From the NCBI GenBank assembly GCA_025965975.1, contig JAOPVX010000010.1, positions 1 to 35,483 on the forward strand: a stretch of DNA of 35,483 bases. The letters are read 5' to 3'. The stretch comes from Mycobacterium sp. Lineage in GTDB: Bacteria > Actinomycetota > Actinomycetes > Mycobacteriales > Mycobacteriaceae. Of the stretch, positions 32,992 to 35,483 are shown one piece after another. The notes beneath the pieces were generated by a model. The model searched no databases. It had not been told where the DNA came from and saw only the letters and a program-made list of their open reading frames with translations. The number at the start of each line of letters is the position of its first letter. Position 1 is the stretch's first letter. Both the position numbers and the translations under genes were made by a program.

Positions 32992-32997
32992 ACGATA
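32992..32997 (-). promoter_or_regulatory. TANNNT -10 box for the HugZ-like gene
   Basis: On the minus strand TATCGT is followed by 6 nt and GTG at 32985, with no Shine-Dalgarno. Confidence 0.43.
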
Positions 32998-33046
32998 CCC
33001 AACAAACGGACGGTTGCCGGGCCTCTGGCGAAAACTGACGCACGCG

Positions 33047-33094
33047 TTGAATAGATCTTCAATTCAGCAACGAACTTTTTCCAACTAATTGACA
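33047..33094 (+). promoter_or_regulatory. AT-rich control region of the secreted protein gene
   Basis: The region is distinctly AT-rich. It contains an inverted repeat TTGAA (33047-33051) / TTCAA (33058-33062) and an exact -35 consensus TTGACA (33089-33094). No well-spaced -10 is certain; TACGCA (33110) and TTATCT (33119) are the only options. Confidence 0.35.
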
Positions 33095-33163
33095 TGAATG
33101 TGCGAGAATTACGCAGAATTATCTGTTTGGCGGGCAACCATTCTTTTCGGGAGTGAGGACATC

Positions 33164-34150
33164 GTGGCGGGGTCGGCTATGCGTTTGATCGCATGTGCCG
33201 GCTTGCTCACCGCGGGTCTACTGATGGGCGGCGCGGGTGTCGGCATCGCGATCGCCGACACAGGTGATTCGGCAGGTCCGAGCCCGGAGGCCGCCTCCGT
33301 GCCCAGCAAAGCCGACAGCGGTTCTGGCGGTTCGTACGGTGCGACTGGCGCCACTAATCTCGAACCTCCCACCAGCACCGTTGGACATGGCCGCGACGGT
33401 GTCGACGTCAAGTCGACCAACGAAGAGAAAAAGAAAAACGACAATGCGGTCCTGCCCAAGAAGTTCACCGGTTCGCTGACCATTCCGGTCCTGCGCCTGC
33501 CCACGAAAGGAGAGCTGCCAGCGAGCGGCTTGCCCTATCCCACCCTCTTCTTCACGACGGTGGTGATACCGCTGCCGACGCTCAGCGATGTCTTCGCGGC
33601 GATGCAACCCCGGCCCGAACCAACACCTGCGCCCGGTCCCGCCTTCAGGACGCAGCAGGAGGCGCCAGCGCCAGCGGTGGCGGACTCCGGCGGCGGTGGG
33701 GGCGGTGGGCTCGATGCGCTATCTGCCGGCGTCGCGGCCGAGCCGCCGGTGTTGCATGCCCCGATGGTGATTGCGCCGCTCCCGATCCCGCTTCCGCGGG
33801 TCGTCGCGCCCGTCGCACCGCTCGGCGCGTCGGCGGGCACAGGCCCGACGCCTGCTGTCGCCGTTGATGCCGCGGCCGCAGGTGCCAGGGCCCCGGTGAT
33901 CCGCGGTTCATTGCCGCCGACTGCTGTGGAACCGCCGGCCACGGCGCTGACACCGATGAGCGGGCGGGCGACGCGGCTAGGGTATCCGCGCTATCTGCGC
34001 AACCCGACGGTCGGTGAACTTGCGGCCGTCGCATTGCCGGGGGCGACCGGACTGCTGTTCCTCACCTTCAGCGGCGGGTTCATCGGCTACCGCCAGGCCA
34101 ACAGCGTCCGCTTCATCCGCACGGATGGCCCCGAGCGCTTCCTGCGCTAG
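33164..34150 (+). CDS. Exported Pro/Ala-rich mycobacterial protein with C-terminal membrane helix
   Basis: 328 residues from GTG at 33164, which has GAGGA 4 nt upstream. A signal peptide (about 5-31, ending near GIAIADTG) precedes a Lys-rich segment (STNEEKKKNDN) and two short hydrophobic/proline motifs (PKKFTGSLTIPVLRLP and PYPTLFFTTVVIPLPTLSDV). A long Ala/Pro/Gly-rich linker (about 160-280) follows. The C-terminus (YPRYLRNPTVGELAAVALPG, then GLLFLTFSGGFIGYRQ) is a conserved-looking hydrophobic segment. I recognise the general layout of cell-wall-associated mycobacterial proteins but not a function. It ends 5 bp from the convergent HTH gene. Confidence 0.82.
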   Translation: MAGSAMRLIACAGLLTAGLLMGGAGVGIAIADTGDSAGPSPEAASVPSKADSGSGGSYGATGATNLEPPTSTVGHGRDGVDVKSTNEEKKKNDNAVLPKKFTGSLTIPVLRLPTKGELPASGLPYPTLFFTTVVIPLPTLSDVFAAMQPRPEPTPAPGPAFRTQQEAPAPAVADSGGGGGGGLDALSAGVAAEPPVLHAPMVIAPLPIPLPRVVAPVAPLGASAGTGPTPAVAVDAAAAGARAPVIRGSLPPTAVEPPATALTPMSGRATRLGYPRYLRNPTVGELAAVALPGATGLLFLTFSGGFIGYRQANSVRFIRTDGPERFLR

Positions 34151-34155
34151 CGTCG

Positions 34156-34620
34156 CTAGCCGCCGAGTGCGGCGATGAGGTCCTTGATCCTGCTGGTCTC
34201 GTCTTCGGTGGCGGGTTCCTCCGCCTCGACGGCCTCGATGAGGTCCTTACGCAGACCCACGCCGTTGGCCGCTTCCTTCGTCGACAGCTTGGCGCGCCCG
34301 CGGGCGACGTACAGCCGCTGCCCCAGCGTCGCGCCAGGCCCGTGGGCGGCCGTCTCCATCAGCTCGTCGTAGCGGTGCCGCACGCCACTGAGCGCGACGA
34401 TGACCGACGGGGTAACACGGCTGCGGCCTGCAGCATCGGACAGCGATGCCTGAAGTTTGCGGAGCCCGGCGAGGATGATGCCGGCGCGGTGCGGATACTC
34501 GGGGTCGCCCGGGTCGGGGAGCGTGTCGATGGCGGCGGAATACATGTGCATCGCCGCATCGGACATACCAACGATTACTGGGGCTTCACCATCATTCGGC
34601 GTCGAATCAGCCACGGCCAC
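34156..34620 (-). CDS. Small protein with XRE-like helix-turn-helix
   Basis: 154 residues from GTG at 34620 (a second GTG at 34614 is possible). The N-terminal 90 residues are helical without a recognised domain. The C-terminal part (about 97-135) reads LGQRLYVARGRAKLSTKEAA then NGVGLRKDLIEAVEAEEP, an XRE-type helix-turn-helix. A DNA-binding role is likely; targets are unknown. It lies upstream of, and divergent from, treS, with a 388-bp gap. Confidence 0.78.
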   Translation of the reverse strand: MAVADSTPNDGEAPVIVGMSDAAMHMYSAAIDTLPDPGDPEYPHRAGIILAGLRKLQASLSDAAGRSRVTPSVIVALSGVRHRYDELMETAAHGPGATLGQRLYVARGRAKLSTKEAANGVGLRKDLIEAVEAEEPATEDETSRIKDLIAALGG

Positions 34621-34715
34621 TCGATTCTTTGTCGTACAAACATCGCCAGTGATGGCCCGATCGCCCCGCTGACAGATCTAGGACGCCGAAACGGTAACCC
34701 GTCTTGATTGCGGAT

Positions 34716-34946
34716 TCAACCGGTACAGGGCGGGAAATAGTTGGTCACTGGCGGGGCTTCGTCGATTTGAACGTTGCTAGGAGTGGAATTTTGAATTGCG
34801 AGGCTGCCACGCCGATGCATGACTGCTGCACCATCGGTGTTGTGCGGATCGCCACCGCCACCGAATAGCCCTTTCTTTGCCTCCCTACGGATCAAAGGCT
34901 GCCCGCGGGGGCGTCCTTGAGCTCGACGTTGCCGGGCGACCGGCAC
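34716..34946 (-). CDS. Doubtful small ORF in the gap before treS
   Basis: Up to 76 codons; the last about 35 (from ATG at 34820 or so) have lower GC than the surroundings and end in a Pro-rich tail (EAPPVTNYFPPCTG). It has no Shine-Dalgarno and no recognised domain. It may be a small exported-protein remnant or chance. Otherwise 34621-35008 holds only the presumed treS promoter. Confidence 0.22.
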   Translation of the reverse strand: MPVARQRRAQGRPRGQPLIRREAKKGLFGGGGDPHNTDGAAVMHRRGSLAIQNSTPSNVQIDEAPPVTNYFPPCTG

Positions 34947-34993
34947 ACAGTTGCCGACGCAGCTGGCGGCGATTGAGTTTCGCCCGACATGGG

Positions 34994-34999
34994 TAGGTT
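34994..34999 (+). promoter_or_regulatory. Possible -10 box (TAGGTT) of treS
   Basis: TANNNT 9 nt before the ATG. GAAGG (35001-35005) lies only 3 nt before the start, so initiation may be near-leaderless. Confidence 0.3.
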
Positions 35000-35008
35000 T
35001 GAAGGCTG

Positions 35009-35483
35009 ATGGACCAAAGCATCGGGGAAGCCGCGGTACACGACCCGGCGGAAGGCAGCCACGTCGAGGACGGCGTGGTCGAACACCCCACCGCCGAAGA
35101 CTTCGGGCACGCCCGCGCCCTGCCTGAGGACCGCACCTGGTTCAAGCGCGCGGTGTTCTACGAGGTGCTTGTGCGCGCGTTCTGCGACTCCAACTCCGAC
35201 GGCTCGGGTGACCTGCACGGCCTGACCGAACAACTCGACTACATGAAGTGGCTTGGCGTCGACTGTCTTTGGCTGCCACCGTTCTACGACTCGCCGCTGC
35301 GCGACGGCGGCTACGACATCCGCGACTTCTACAAGGTGCTGCCCGAGTTCGGTACAGTCGACGATTTCGTCGAGCTGCTCGACGCCGCGCACCGCCGCGG
35401 CATTCGCGTCGTCACCGATCTCGTCATGAACCACACGTCCGACTCGCACGCCTGGTTTCAGGAGTCACGCCGCGATTCGGACG
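35009..35483 (+). CDS. treS: Trehalose synthase (maltose alpha-D-glucosyltransferase), 5' part
   Basis: The first 158 residues of a GH13 enzyme that interconverts maltose and trehalose; the rest lies beyond the window (full length is about 600 residues). After a 30-residue acidic N-terminal extension typical of mycobacterial TreS come [48 protein letters not shown] and the GH13 region I strand [22 protein letters not shown]. In mycobacteria treS is usually followed by the maltokinase gene and feeds the GlgE pathway to alpha-glucan; that part cannot be checked here. Confidence 0.96.
   Translation, partial: MDQSIGEAAVHDPAEGSHVEDGVVEHPTAEDFGHARALPEDRTWFKRAVFYEVLVRAFCDSNSDGSGDLHGLTEQLDYMKWLGVDCLWLPPFYDSPLRDGGYDIRDFYKVLPEFGTVDDFVELLDAAHRRGIRVVTDLVMNHTSDSHAWFQESRRDSD

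Noticed and set aside
34977-34995. SigF-type promoter (GTTT ... GGGTA) before treS
   Set aside because: The two elements are only 10 nt apart, while SigF promoters need about 15-17 nt.
1-35483. tRNA, rRNA, riboswitch, insertion sequence, phage integrase or attachment site
   Set aside because: No cloverleaf, conserved riboswitch core, transposase/integrase motif or long terminal inverted repeat was found by eye on either strand; a covariance-model search would be needed to exclude small RNAs.

Overview
The window is high-GC DNA from a mycobacterium, most likely an environmental, fast-growing Mycolicibacterium-type species. Supporting signs are the strong GC bias at third codon positions, frequent GTG/TTG starts, many ATGA/GTGA start-stop overlaps, F420-type oxidoreductase families, and an EF-G2 (fusA2) + F420/PPOX pair followed further along by trehalose synthase (treS), the order I recall from the M. 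tuberculosis Rv0120c-Rv0126 region. No rRNA, tRNA, CRISPR array, insertion sequence or prophage was seen.

Layout: (1) 1-5.0 kb is a galactose block. A sodium:solute symporter and a small membrane protein run leftward. Divergent to them are a DeoR-type regulator, galT and galK, and the shared control region carries phased repeats. (2) 5.0-11.2 kb is a leftward eight-gene stressosome / partner-switching operon: rsbR, rsbS, rsbT, an RsbX-like phosphatase, a five-domain RsbU-like phosphatase, an RsbW-like kinase, an RsbV-like antagonist and a GAF-ANTAR protein. Another STAS gene diverges from it. (3) 11.7-13.4 kb is a lactate permease. (4) 13.5-17.4 kb holds a small lipoprotein-like gene and a coupled three-gene operon: a sedolisin (S53) protease, a zinc-ribbon membrane protein and an anchored protein. 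These run head-on into a SigH-like sigma factor. (5) 18-21.2 kb contains fusA2 with gene relics on both sides: a sensor-kinase N-terminus and a dihydrofolate-reductase-like gene with internal deletions. (6) 21.2-25.5 kb holds a DUF305 lipoprotein, a SnoaL-like protein, an F420/PPOX protein, a LysR regulator, an SDR and an LLM oxidoreductase. (7) 25.5-32.2 kb holds an acidic/proline-rich membrane protein, a complete polyamine/iron-type ABC importer, a LysA-like decarboxylase homologue that has lost its catalytic residues, and an orotate phosphoribosyltransferase. (8) 32.2-35.5 kb holds a HugZ/DUF2470-like protein, a secreted mycobacterial protein, an HTH protein and the start of treS.

How it may work together: the stressosome operon is the most striking system. 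RsbR/RsbS would hold RsbT until stress. RsbT could then act through the RsbU_N domain of the 741-residue phosphatase, which would dephosphorylate the RsbV-like protein and rewire the RsbW-like kinase. No sigma factor is encoded in the operon. Its last gene is an ANTAR-type RNA-binding antiterminator, which suggests an RNA-level output or cross-talk with a distant sigma factor. The second candidate for new biology is the LysA-like protein lacking its PLP lysine. Seven genes start 6-7 nt after a TANNNT box, the mark of leaderless mycobacterial transcripts.
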